Below are positions 20,044 through 32,844 of a DNA stretch of 64,000 nucleotides, one piece after another (the first letter of the stretch is position 1; each line of letters starts with the position of its first letter). Origin of the DNA: Lineus longissimus (Eukaryota; Nemertea; Pilidiophora; Heteronemertea; Lineidae); the NCBI RefSeq assembly GCF_910592395.1, contig NC_088313.1, forward strand, positions 4,344,501 to 4,408,500, given 5' to 3'. Below the pieces are notes generated by a model. The model saw only the letters and a list, made by a program, of their open reading frames with translations. It was not told where the DNA came from and made no database searches. Position numbers and translations under genes: made by a program.

Positions 20044-23000
20044 ATGATATTGAAGAAATGATTTAACATCAAAATTTTATAGACGCATTCTTAATTAATG
20101 GATAAGATTTATCAGATGTTTTTGGGACATTTATATTGATTATTTTCGAGTGTGACTGTTTTGATTAGTACATCGAGATTTATTGATAAAATTACAGATT
20201 GAAGCAAAAAAAGTAGTCCGGATTCCAACAAACAATTAAAAGTACGGTACATTTGGGAATATTTTCTTCTTCAAATTAATATCATGGATGCCATGATGTT
20301 GAGAGCCATATCTTCATTGTCAACATAATTACAGGCTACAAATTGAACAATTAGCCCCCCCCCCCACACACACCTAAACGTTATTTTCAGGAGGACAGAG
20401 AAGATACTGAATAAATTGTATTTTCAGATAGGTCCCTATAGGGTCAAAACTTGTTCTCAAAACAATTTCCAAGACAAAACATCAACGTTTCTTTGCAAGC
20501 AGTGCTATCACCAGGGATAAAAACGTACCTTTTACGTGAGACAAGAAAATATCAGGAAGCTCAGTTCTTTCCATAAAAAATGGACTGCATCTTTAGATAT
20601 CGTATATCATTAACACCACTCAAGTTCGGAGCAAACCTTTATGTCCAAAGTCGTCTTCGTTGACGTTTTTCAACTAAAGAAAGTAGGATATTTTACCTAC
20701 CAAAAGCACGTCTTGTCAGTAAAAACGTACCATCCCTCAAGACACCCCGTTTGCATGACGTAACACTCAAAGAAGCGGAATTCAATCGGAATATCACTTG
20801 CTAATTCAAAAGCAAAAGACGTATACTGAGTAGTCACGTATTTTTGACAAACTGAGATCCTAAGGGTTTTTTTTACAAGTGTGTACGACTTGTTTTCTAA
20901 TCTTAAAGTGCATATAGACGTTCCAGGATTTTTCTCCGCCCAAAGAGGCGTAATGTACCCAAGAATCTACGGCAAAAACAAAACGTATCGAAGACCGATA
21001 TTTACGACAGATTAGCTTCACATACAATATAGCACGACCGCCTCACCATCAGTAGCAAAAAAAGCAAAGGGATGACATTTCTGATCTACGGCCTCAGAGA
21101 GGCCATTGTTTTCTTCAGCAAAAAATAACCATGTCCAACATGCACGTTATAATTTGAGTCGGAATAGAAAGAAAAAACGGCAACCGTTTTCAGCTTATCT
21201 CGCAACGTTTGTATCTATCACGCAGAGATGATGACACTGCCAATAATACCAATGTAAAAGGAAAGACTTCATGTAAGTGGCCTTCTTCCTTTTTCATTCA
21301 CTCCTCACGATTCCTTGTTCAGTACCGTATGGCAATGAATGCAGTACGAAAATTCAAGGTGTATGGCAAGGGATGGTGCCAGAATCAAAGGCGGGTAGGA
21401 AATGGTAATCAGAACAGTTGGTCAAAAGGTAATTGACAATAGCTTAGAACTGGTTGGTTTATCTTCCTTGCTATATGCAAGAAGATTCTTTCTTTGCAGT
21501 CCGTCGATACTCAATCTTCGAACCGTCATACTCAACGTGCGAAAAGGCCTTCTGAATTAAAATCAGTCAGATCCAAACGAGTTGCCTAGTTAATAAGAAA
21601 ACTTCGAGCAAGTAAATAATTTTTTAGTTTCAGCTAGACGGAAGCTTTCAGGAGTTTCTGTTACAAAAGCCTTTGAAAAAGCTGCAAAGAAAACGGATGA
21701 GAATCACTCATCTGATGAAGTTCAAAGAGCGAGAGTAGGCTACCGTCACTTTGGCGGAAACGGGATCCTTGGCAGTAAAGGGATAAGGTCGTTGCGCTAT
21801 AATGTTATACCTATTTGAAGATGGTGTCTGCTATAAACGGGAAGCAACTTATTCAACTCGAGAACAAAACATGAGGAGACCCGAAGCTCAGTGTTGTCTC
21901 TGTCGGTTTACACTTCCAAAGAGCGGGTCCCAGTTCACTGTATAAGACCCCATATTTCATGTCTGGATTAACAGATATATGCTTCGAGGAAGACTTATTC
22001 CCAGGGCTTTGTAAGTAGTCTACATGTGCCAGTGCAGCAGACTAATCCCTATGGGTCAATCAGGGACTAACTCTTAATGCATTTTCTGGTAGGCATCCCT
22101 TGGACGCATTTCATGGTATTGTCGAAGTTAACGGTTCATTTTTGGAAACCCTGTACATCACTCTAAATGTGACATCCATGAGTGTCTACCATCTGTTTAA
22201 AAAGCCTTAAAAACACATTTTCTCAGTGGTAACGATAATTTATAAGATACGGATGCGAGCAATGATTTGATAAGACCTGTTTGTATTAAGATTAGTGTGA
22301 AGTTAACACAATGACACATTGTCCAATACATATCTATTAAACGATCAGCGAAGTGTCCACTTTTGTCTTATACGTTGTGATATTGGCCATGAGATATTGC
22401 CACGGAAGTGGTGGTGGTACTTCCGACAAGCTGGGAGAAATATTGTGGTATGGAAATGAGGACGAAGTGATCCGATTCGCTTAGAATCATGATCATCAGA
22501 TGGTCATGGGAAGACTTGTTGCGAGGAAGGAAAACGATGTTGTCACATTTAGTAAATCAAGCACTAAACTGGGTAACCACCTATTGTCAGACTTACGTTG
22601 AGGGGGCACCACTGTCAAAGAATAAATTATTCTGCGCCAACAGCAAAATAGTGGGACGTCGCCAATCAGGGTGGTCATGTGATCACGAAATTATCATCTT
22701 AAACAAATTGATTATGAATACAAATAGTGATGAACATATGTTGATATCTAAATTATTTTTCAAGTGGTTCATCAAAATTTGAATCTCCCTAATAGGCCCC
22801 CGTACAATTTCTAAGATGACTAACAGAATGACTGGTGACTGGCGGAATATCCTCTCTTGCTCAAAAATGCTTTAAAATCGCTAACGCTGGACAAATTTCC
22901 CAAAGTGCTTTCTTCAAATCCCTCGTTTCTGGTGATGCATTTTATTTAGCATAGTGAGCATTTTAGATGCATCGACTTCAGAATTTCACGTGAGCTGTTT

Positions 23001-25360
23001 CGTCTTTTGTGTGAAATCAACAAAACAAACCAGTTCAACTTTTTGGAAGTGGACGATAAACTGCTTGATCGATCGAGTTTGTCAGCCCAGAATCGTAAAG
23101 ACTAGAGCCCCACTTATTTATGCCACCTCAACTGTCTTTATTTCCCATAAACCTTTCCCTAGTCACTTGAATAAGCTTCATTTGGCGAATCTGCAATCAC
23201 ATCCAGACGCCTACCAAGAAAGTCAACAACATCAAAGAAATCATCTCAAGCGCGGCTATTGTCCAATCCTTCCGAATTCCGGTCACTGCGTCAAGTAAAC
23301 ATTTATCAAATCAATTTCTCGTTTATCGGGACCAATTTTTTCTCATGGTAAAGGAAATACCTGTTACGGAGGCGACCTGAATCAGATTGTTTATGAGTGG
23401 TCAAGTCTCGCCGGCCGGCCATCAGCAGTCGCAGAGAAAAAAGAGGAAGAATAACAAAGAAGGCAAGATTGGGTCACGTAAAAGGAAATGTGTGCTCTTA
23501 AGTACCATTTTGATGTTGGCCAAGGAAATGACCTGATGTGTAGCGACATGATACATGGCCCCTTCTCTGATTGGGGTAGTTAGATATATAATTTCTTACA
23601 AGATACAGAGTAGTTAGTTGAACAATGACCTTAAAACGATGAAACAGTAGTAGCATTATTCCTTTATGGTAGTAGGTAATAATTTGCCACAAATGCAACG
23701 AACAGCCTCTCAGTTAGCGAACGGTCCACCTGTGTTCACGACTGTCGAACGATATCCATGCAACTAAGCTTCTGCAATAAATATTCCTGCAACTAAGCCT
23801 TTCAAGCGATTTATCTTGTAATATGAAACAAAACGAAGTGGCTGATGACGCCTTCATCTAATGGAGCGTAATTTACGCGGCTACAAATCCACTGTGAAAA
23901 AGCTATGTCAAAATGATTGAAAATGCATAAAATGCATTATCTTTTCTTTCCAATTCCTCCATAACACTTTGCTTGTATCAAAATAAAAGGCAGAAAACAC
24001 ATTAGGTGCGCGGGTTGCCTACAAACGCCTGGTGTGCTTTTAACACCTTTGATGCCACTTAAAAGCTATTAGAGCCTGTGATGAATTTGACTCGAGGCTT
24101 CCTCTCTGATGTAATAGGTAAAAACATAGGAAAATGAATTAGCATCAGGCAACAGGCGAAACGAAGCAGTGGGCTATTGTCACAATTAGGGGTAGAAAGA
24201 ACGGCAAAGCTAAGTATGGCGCGAGGTGGAAAGATACGGTTCAAGATGAACAAACTTCAAAGAGAAACAACCCCTTTTTTCAAGTCACTGGATGTGTTTG
24301 TCCCATTTTGGCGAAGGCGTTGTGCAATAATTCACTTCCCGGCACCAAAAGATACTTCTTGTCAATGTAAAACTATATGGAAAATTTGGACTACAGTTTT
24401 AGTTGAAACCAATATCCTTAAAGGAGTGAGCGGCTTTTAACTTTATGTTTGTCCTTCCTCTGTTTCATTAGTAAACTATTTTCCGAAATGTAGACGTTTG
24501 CCCAATTTTTGTTCAGTTCTTAGATCGTAGGAAAACGCATTAGTCGTTACTTTAAGCACGCACCACTCCTGGCGCCAATACCTTTCTCGCCACTCAATAC
24601 AAGCCGATTTTTGGACTTTTATCTCTCGGGTTCAGTTAGGTACCAGAAACAGCCTTGATTGCAAAATAGTAACAGGATAGTGTTGGCGTTCCAAATCACA
24701 TACAGAATAAACTGCCAGCAAAAAAATCTCGGAGTTAACTACCGTGGATCAAGTGCTCTTTTCTTCCCAGTAACGACAACAATCGCGAAAGAAAGCGGGA
24801 ATATTAATGCATGAGAGGAGCCAAATTGACAATCTTGTGGCCTGTTACCATAAATCTACTAAAATGTCCCCATGATGCCCATACTATCAAAACAGTGCGA
24901 AAATCATTTTCATATATACAACAAGTCGCCCTCCTGTGGGATTTTACCCCAATCACCCCATTCCAGTCACGGATTCGTATTGATGGGAAATTAAAGTTAC
25001 ACACCTCGGAGATTTCGCCCGCCACCTAAATGATCGTGTGGAGAAACAAGAGGAAACTTCATAATGATTTGAATACTAAAAAGGCCAAACTTATTACCGA
25101 TATAGAGATAATAAAATAAAACTTAACTTTATCACCATCAGTTGAGGAGCAGTCTACGATTCTGACATGGGACATGTTTATTTCAACATCGTAACTTGGT
25201 AAGACAAGTCTAATGAATGATTGAATGATTTGACGCATCATACATTATTGAGAGGGCATCCTTCTAATAAATGGGGGTGAAGACGTGTCAACGACGGCGG
25301 AATTTCATTCACCGACTTGAATGCTGCGCGTCGAGAAAGATGATCGGGAGGTGAAACCTA
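20044..25360. other. Intergenic or intronic DNA, no supported gene besides the tentative exon
   Basis: Contains a short C run at 20355-20365 and scattered chance open frames. If the exon at 19993-20037 is real, part of this stretch would be intron. Confidence 0.45.
21634..21738 (+). CDS. Candidate terminal exon or open segment
   Basis: A T-rich tract ending GTTTCAG (AG at 21632-21633) precedes 34 open codons in phase 0, which is the phase left by the 19993-20037 exon, ending at TAG 21736-21738. The product would be short and very basic (for example KKLQRKRMR). A second frame across the same bases is open for about 60 codons, to about 21820, and has a more ordinary composition (FEKAAKKTDENHSSDE). 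I recognise neither. Coding status is unproven. Confidence 0.18.
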   Translation, partial: LDGSFQEFLLQKPLKKLQRKRMRITHLMKFKERE

Positions 25361-25367
25361 AATAGCC

Positions 25368-25438
25368 CATGATGATTTTTAAATCATCATGACCATATAT
25401 CTTTTTTTACCGTTATGATCTTTAAAAATCACAACGGT
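25368..25438. repeat. Two back-to-back palindromes
   Basis: CATGATGATTT (25368-25378) and AAATCATCATG (25381-25391) form a perfect 24-bp palindrome with a TT centre. Seventeen bases later, ACCGTTATGATCTTT (25409-25423) pairs with AAAAATCACAACGGT (25424-25438) with two mismatches and no loop. The cores resemble each other (TGAT.TTT against AAA.ATCA). An 18-C run follows at 25463-25480. Confidence 0.75.
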
Positions 25439-26180
25439 ATAAGAGGACATAATAAAGGAAGTCCCCCCCCCCCCCCCCCCAAGGTTTCCATTGAATATTA
25501 TATTTCGGTCACTAAGTACGTGCCATCGTCATCGCACTAAACCAGTCCCGTGACAAAAAAGGATCTGTGGCACTATACCATTAGGAGATAATTGATGGTC
25601 AGTGTTACATTGACTACCACAATATGCTGTTATTCTCCGACGGGCGGCAGTGTCGAGAACCAGCCCTGAGATTGAGGGTGCGATTGAGGCGACAATGCAT
25701 TCCCAAAAGCACCCTGTAAACATGATCACTAATAGAAATGGCCTCCCGATCTCTTCAACATCCCGGCGCTTAATTACATATATATATCATGTAGCTAACC
25801 AGCGAACAATGGTCGCCCATTAACTCTGGCGATATTGAGTCTGAGCCAGCGCAAAAACAGCTGACGACTGATGGGTTTTCGCATCTCAACATCCCTTTTC
25901 TGTTCAAGTGATAATAATGGAGTGGCCCTCAACCACCAACGTCATTATTAATATGACCTTCCGGTAAATAATTGCCGCGTATACATGGTATACCGGCTTG
26001 ATATAATTAGTACAACAGTATTCTTGCCGGACCTGTTCTTATGGACATGAATAATCGGTCATGTGTTTGAATAAAAATAAGATTGGTGTTGCGTAGCTGA
26101 TTAAATTATATAGAATGGTGTTGCCTCTGACAACCAAAAGTACAAGAACTACCTGCAGTAAGTAAAACCTAAGAGTAGCC

Positions 26181-26247
26181 AAGGATAACTTCCTTAGAGT
26201 AACCAGCCTAAGGCCTTTAGGCAGGTTACTCCAAGGTTAAAATCCTT
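26181..26247. ncRNA. 67-nt hairpin, pre-miRNA-like
   Basis: Arms 26181-26204 and 26224-26247 pair through an internal loop. The inner 8 bp (GAGTAACC against GGTTACTC) are perfect, and the loop side adds GCCTAA against TTAGGC with one bulged A on each side. Length and shape suit a microRNA precursor, but a MITE remnant or a chance palindrome is equally possible. No known miRNA seed was recognised. Confidence 0.3.
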
Positions 26248-26804
26248 ACCAACAGTACTCCCCTTCGGACGATTTGAAGGGTACATCGACATACATCCGT
26301 ATCCTCCTCCCGACAGGCCAGAGAAGAACATATGCGTAGTTACACCTGGAATAATTAATCTTTGCCACGCTATTTGCCATGAATAATAGAATACCGCTGA
26401 TTAAATAATGTTTCGGTGATAGTGTTAGAGTATTGACCTAGCTTGGCATGATGAGGTTGTCGCGGAAGGTATGCTCAATATTTATCTCCCAAGGGGATTC
26501 TGTGAGTAAAGTGATGCTTCTTGAGTGACAATTATTTGTAGGAAATGATGGTTATGTGACGATAAATTGCAACAATTACATGTAGGGTGTTGACATAAGA
26601 GACAAGAATTGACATAATAACAACATCACTTGCAGTTCATGTCAACAGTTTTGGAAATAAATATGAAGCTGACAATCGAATGCGACATGTAATGGATGCA
26701 TTTCAACCAGCTAGCTGATAGCAGAGAGCTTTTAGTTACCTCTCTGGCCAACTCTGTGACACGGATTCGGTCGTACATTCGCCACTTTTACTTTTATTTT
26801 TATT

Positions 26805-27040
26805 TTATTTCCCAAAGCAGCAATTTGGGACTTCCGGTACGTTAATAGCCAACAAGAAGACATCTGTAATACTTTCTGGCGCATGAATTATAGCCATGAT
26901 TGAGTAAAGGGCTTCTGTGATTGGCGAGTCCTGTTCAAAATCTAAAGGTGATGCCTGAGGAAAGTGGGGAATGGCAAAGTTAGGCATGACTTGCGATATC
27001 AACTGGATTTCTTTCGATGGATTCAAAGTTTCCTTTCACA
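26805..27040 (-). CDS. Uncharacterised open segment, possible 3' terminal exon
   Basis: A frame of about 75 codons on the minus strand ends in TAA and is followed by A-rich sequence containing AATAAAA-type hexamers. It has no ATG. It begins just after an in-frame TGA, near a possible acceptor (TTTTGATGTGAAAG). The residues have ordinary protein composition (SPITEALYSIMAIIHAPES) but I recognise no family. It may be a terminal exon, a retrocopy fragment or chance. Confidence 0.18.
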
Positions 27041-27135
27041 TCAAAAGGTCTCACTCACAAAGTGTTACGCGGAGAGCAACTTTTGGTTTTGACATTAAAT
27101 GAAAATAAGCTCAGGACCCATATCACAGCAACAAA

Positions 27136-27585
27136 GTTTGAGATAGTTGCAGTGTGCGTAACATGACTTTACTTCTGAGGTAGGTCCGTGATCTCAAGCA
27201 CACACTCGGCGCTTGAGACAGTTGCAGTGCGCGTAACATGACTTTACTTCTGAGGTAGGTCCGTGACCTCAAGCACACACTCGGCGCTTGAGATAGTTGC
27301 AGTGTGCGTAACATGACTTTACTTCTGAGGTAGGTCCGTGATCTCAAGCACACACTCGGCGCTTGAGATAGTTGCAGTGTGCGTAACATGACTTTACTTC
27401 TGAGGTAGGTCCGTGACCTCAAGCACACACTCGGCGCTTGAGATAGTTGCAGTGTGCGTAACATGATTTTACTTCTGAGGTAGGTCCGTGACCTCAAGCA
27501 CACACTCGACGCTTGAGACAGTTGCAGTGCGCGTAACATGACTTTACTTCTTAGGTAGGTCCGTGACCTCAAGCACACACTCGAC
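27136..27585. repeat. Minisatellite, 6 x 75 bp
   Basis: Six complete 75-bp units start at 27136, 27211, 27286, 27361, 27436 and 27511, exactly 450 bp with no indels. Units differ by a few bases: copies 2 and 6 share GACAG and GCGCG variants, copies 1 and 3 share GATCTC, and copy 6 has TTAGG for TGAGG. Each unit contains TGAGGT, then nine bases, then ACCTCA (imperfect in copies 1, 3 and 6). Because 75 is a multiple of three, a 25-residue periodic frame stays open on the minus strand, but it has no ATG start. Confidence 0.95.
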
Positions 27586-27599
27586 GCCGCCGTTCAACA

Positions 27600-30500
27600 C
27601 CACGGAAACGAAACTAATAGCGCTTTTCCTGATGCGATACGGCGGCCAAATTCTTGATCATTACTGCTAATTCCGGTAAGGAGATAAACGATCAGCGTCT
27701 CTGTCCACCGCTCTCGTTGGTAGGCAAGGCACTCGCCCCGGGGACAAGACCAGATGACGAACCGGCAATCGATCACAGCCTGGTTCCAATAATCATGATA
27801 ATTGACAGAATTAGGATTACAATGTCCAATTCGGGTCACCAATTTCATGGCCCGCGTATTAGCGTACAATATCGACACGACCAAGGTCGCCGTTGGTGGA
27901 TTAGATGAGTTTTGACAACAATTTGAATTTAATCTTACCAACCCTGTTCATATCTCAGTCGTCAAAATTACAACGGAAACCTGAATGACAATCCACATAT
28001 TGATTTCTCACTTGAAGGTCAAACTTTTTGGCATGCTTGAGAATATGCTGGTTCGCATCGCTCTACGAACAGCAAATTCAAATTCAAATTCAAAACCAAA
28101 ATTGTTTATTGTTTATTCTACACATAGTCTATGTCAATATGGAGCGATAATAACTCATTCCAACAGAATCATTTAAATACGACTATCTGTCCCTACCTGC
28201 ATGTAATTCCGATCTAGAAACTCCTTGCAATCCATGCTACAGACACACGAGTTACGGGCAATATAATAGTTCCAGTACGATTGTAATAGACTGGCTCACG
28301 CAGCATCAAGTTCCAACTGAATAGACCAGTTTTGTGATGTATATCTATTTCATGATTTCTCTGACCAAATCACAGATTGTTTACATGCTTTGGGCATGAC
28401 CAATGTATTATACTTGAACTTTTAATGACTTTGATAAGTTAGGTCGGTAACAGGTGTTGCAATTGAAGTGATTTATTAACGGAACAGCCCAATTAATACA
28501 AATTGTTATTAGGAATTGCCGGACAGATAAGATGCTTTGCACAAAAGAAACAACTGCTGACAAGGATGTTAACATACAGCAATGATTAGTAAAACATAAA
28601 ACGGAGATGGCGTCTTTGATTATGTGAACTTTATGCCCTAGGTTTGAATTGATTTTCCATACCGATTTTCAGGCCATTTTGTCTCAATTTATCACATGTC
28701 CACTGAAGACTAACGTCACTGTGATTCAATTCTCTCATTTATTAAAACCAGCGCTGAACGTTAACACTAACTATCTGCAGCATTGTTTTTTACCCAATGC
28801 CATCCGTTTCTATTGAAAATTTATTTCTTGTAATAATGTAAGAGCTCAGCCACAAGTCATCGACATCGCATCAAAGAAGAGATTTTCTTTTGTAAATGAC
28901 CAATGTCGACGAAGGCGCAGAATATCATGTCGCCTCCGCTAAAAAGAACGATTGCCTAAAAAGATAGAATTTTGTATTCATCACTCTCAACCACGGTAGA
29001 AAACATCATTTCATTAAGATAAGTTATTACATACATAATGTACAAACATCGTTTTAGGATTTATTTGGACTCATTTAACTGAAACAGTACGATTCAACAA
29101 CACGGACTAAAAGGTTCGTGTACCGGTACATTTTCCTATCACATAGGAATACACATTGTGGTAAAATTCCAGTTACTATACACGAAAATACGCTGAATGC
29201 GTTGTGTCTGTACCGTATATTTAAAAGCTATGCCAGTAAAAATCGAGGAGCGTCAAATTGCAAAATGCGACGTGATGCCTTCCTTTTTTCCCTTCCTCTT
29301 CTCCTAGATGTCAATATACATTTAGTTAGCAGATAACCGGTCAAGGCCATTTTCTACCCGCCTGTCCCGTTAGTATTATCGGTATCAGAAGTAAAGCTGT
29401 CCACTATCACTCACGCATTATGATCGACTTACAATACGCGCCAAACAAATTCTTATTCGGACACCCGTGCCTTTCGCCTATAAGCCCCAATTATCAGCAT
29501 CGTTCAAGGCTGTGCCCCAAACGTCAACCAGTATCGGAATGGCCCAAAAGATATATCCAATGTTCTTACGTAAATTGCAATCGTCACGTTTTTCTATTAG
29601 CTGTATTAGTTCATCTTGGATAAATGTTGTCAATCATCAGGCTGGATGTTTACATGATAAGACGGGTGCGTGTTGCTGGCGGACTATGCATCATCATGTG
29701 AGGACGATGGTTGATAGTGAGGAGGAATAACGTATCGAGGTCAGGTTAGGATGTCTCGCTGAGAAACTGATGTGTCAATTGCAGCTTCTATAGGGTGTAT
29801 CATAAGAAAACGGAACTTTTCTTGTTTTTATTTCACCGAAAATAAAAATAAGTTACAATGTAAAGCACAATCAACCTTATCAACATAAAAATGGATTACA
29901 TTGTTTTTTCGAGACAAACTTGATTATAAACCGAAGTTTTAAAAGCAATATGGTTCGCATTGACTAATTAATTAAATCTATAAATTATTTGATAAGCCAG
30001 TCTTTTAAGTGCAGTTACTCTTTTGATTGCTTTCAATACTCGCGTACAAGGCGCTACCGACTATAGCCTGGCCTAGTCTTCTGTAGAAACGTACGTACCG
30101 GCAAAGCAGGCTAACGTGTTTTTTTACTAATTTTTCTCAAAGCACGACAGTCCTTCACTTGATAACATTAGCTTAACGATGCTCTCAACTCAAGTGCACC
30201 ATGTCGGACTTGAAGTTCGCATCCATTTCGCTGTGAATACCGCCCGGTTCCACGTCAATGTCACGGTGCGGCCACCAGACAGCGAATTGGAACGCTGGAA
30301 CAACGTTAGACAACTCCATTTGCTATTTTGATAGAATAAAATGGAATCGGTTAAAGAAGTTCTGTGATAAATTGTCGATGGTGTAGAGGTCAGGGATTGA
30401 AATTAAATGGTACTTAATCTTCTCTTTTAAGTTTGCTTAATGAAGTAGCCATTTATCATTGGGAAGACCGTTTGTCCGTGATGGAAGAGGGAGATGGAAT

Positions 30501-32840
30501 TTAGTGAGATGCTCTGCTTGCAAATGGTGATACATTATGTAATTCAGGACTATTCGAAACGTATAGTGTCAACTTCATTTAGAGTTGATGGAACTATATA
30601 CCTCATTTGGAGAAACTGATATGCTTGAAGATGAGTGGAAAGTAAGTATATGAAGAAGAAAAACCGAGGTGAATGAGTTACCTCACATTGAAGTATCGCT
30701 AGAAATAGACATTAATTAGCTTGTTAATTGGCACTACCCTTGCACTTATAGTGCCCCCCCCCCCCTCCCCCATTCGAAGCAAAAGTATTAAACGCAAGGC
30801 TTGCTGGTGTAGCCTTATGACCCATTATCGTCAACAGCTTTCTCTATTGAAATCAGCCAGTCAGCCAAAAGTGCAATTGAACTACACCCACACAGATCGT
30901 CAAGAACTCTTCGCGGGTTAGATAACCTTCCGGCCAAATGACAAATAATTTCCTTCACTTTTTTTATCTAATGCATCAAAAGTCATAAATTTTTATACCA
31001 TTTTGATGGATCACGGATTAGGGATGACCTATGCCACAGAAGTACAACCAACCATCAATCATCTCCGATCTCGCCCATCTGTAACACTCAGGCAGAATCG
31101 ATCGAGCGTTGATTTCCTGCTTTCATTGCATTTTAAAAGAGCTGCGGGGAGTCTAAGTGAAAAGATTGTAACACTAATTCGTCTAGTCTCAACAGAAGAA
31201 TGGCCGAACTGACCTTTAAAGGGCCAACATGGGCATAAGACATGTTGGTGTTTTGCACAAAAACAGATTCCATCAGGACCGCAACTTAATGAAAACTCTT
31301 TGAACTGCAATAAACAATGGACTAGGACGGGGTGTTACCTTAGGTCTGCCTGAAATTCGCAAGCCATGCCCAAAACAGCCTTCCAACATTGGTGAACATC
31401 GTTATCAGAGAACGGCATCGCTGTAATACTACAAGTGGCGGCGCATGGTGTCAAGTTGGCACATTATCCTCCTGGCCAGGTAAATCACACACCCAAGTTG
31501 TCCCTTTAAGGTAAGTCTTCCTTCTAGTCTGATAGAAATTTACGAGATAGTTCTTAATCTTATAAGAAGTGTGCTCCTTTAAACATGTGAAAAAAATGGC
31601 GCTTTAGTGCCAGACTAATTATTTTTTTGGAAAATAATCGTAACTGTCTTATTTAATTAACTAACTGTTCTGCAACTTGACATCACGCGGTACGGGGTTT
31701 GTCTAACTTCTGTCAGACCTGCCTTTGCAGTCCACTACATGTCTTAAGACATTGTAGAGCATTGGACGGGAGAAAATGCCCAGCCTGATGTCTCTTCGTG
31801 TTTACCTCAGTTTTATTCCATTCCTTTTTTAATTCAACCACTGAAAGAAACTCAGAGCGATGGCGAATCTTTTCAAATGCTTTTTAACAACTCTGAAACA
31901 CATCGATGTTCTCTGGTGGATGTTTAGCATCGATTTCAAGTGAAATAATGCGTCTCTAATCACCTGGAAATCCCTCGTGAAAAGGTGCGAAAATCTCAGG
32001 ATTTTCTCATAGCCGTGTCATTGATCGCATTGACAATAAATTGCGCGGTTCGTGTCGTTAGTTTGACTCGTATCCGATACTCTCCAAGCTGATGATAAAA
32101 AAATGAAGTCGATTGCGTGGTACCTCTTAATGGGTCTTTAATGACGGTATTGTTGCAAGCAATTCGAGTTCTGCAGAGCTGCTTTTGAATTGGCAAAATT
32201 ATTTAATGGCGTAATCAACTTATGATTTAATTTCTTGCTTTTAAGCAATTAAATGCTACGTGTACCATGCGCATGATTGGAGAAGGTCGCACGCTTATAT
32301 GACGTGCTTGGGTTTGAAAATATTACGAATGTTGCTATCGCTTATCTTAAAGAAAATCACTCACGAAACGTTTATAAAAATGTAAAGTTTTGAAAGGCCC
32401 AAGAACACCAAATGTAGGAACATGTTCGCATTCTCATACTAGCATCACGTGCTACTCAAAAAACTATAGTCTGCCATATGTTCATCCACATTCGAAATAT
32501 CGAATGTCTATACCCAAAATTAGCATTGTGGCAAATAAAAAATCTACTGACAGAAGTAAGAAAGGGATATGCGAAGGAAGGGGACAACCAATAAAATAAC
32601 GACTGCCGTACTTGCATTGCAAAGCACTCCAGAAGCTTTAGTACGATCGATATAATCCACTCTTATCATGAACGTCAAGACAGCTTCAATTGGCAATATG
32701 TTATCCATCTAATTCCGTTATGTTGAATTATACGAAAATGATTTATTGCGGAAAACTCGTTCATTGATAAACTACAGACGATGGCATAAAAATGAGCGCG
32801 TTTGCCGGCGGAGTGGCAGGGAGGCAGGGAGGCATTATCC
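27600..32840. other. Intergenic DNA, nothing firmly recognised
   Basis: Contains AAATTC repeats at about 28076-28096, a mariner-like end motif near 29789, and a C run at 30754-30765. No convincing coding frame or RNA gene was found. Confidence 0.5.
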
Positions 32841-32844
32841 TGAT

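Noticed and set aside
27181-27200. Oestrogen-type response element in the minisatellite (AGGTCCGTGACCT)
   Set aside because: The palindrome lacks the central A/T of the AGGTCAnnnTGACCT consensus, so it is two bases short.
27123-27578. 151-codon minus-strand frame with 25-residue repeats, as a repetitive protein
   Set aside because: It follows automatically from a 75-bp repeat with no stop in one frame; the frame starts with GTG, has no ATG start, and no flanking exon was found.
27136-27585. CRISPR-like array
   Set aside because: The units are contiguous 75-bp copies with no unique spacers, in a eukaryotic setting.
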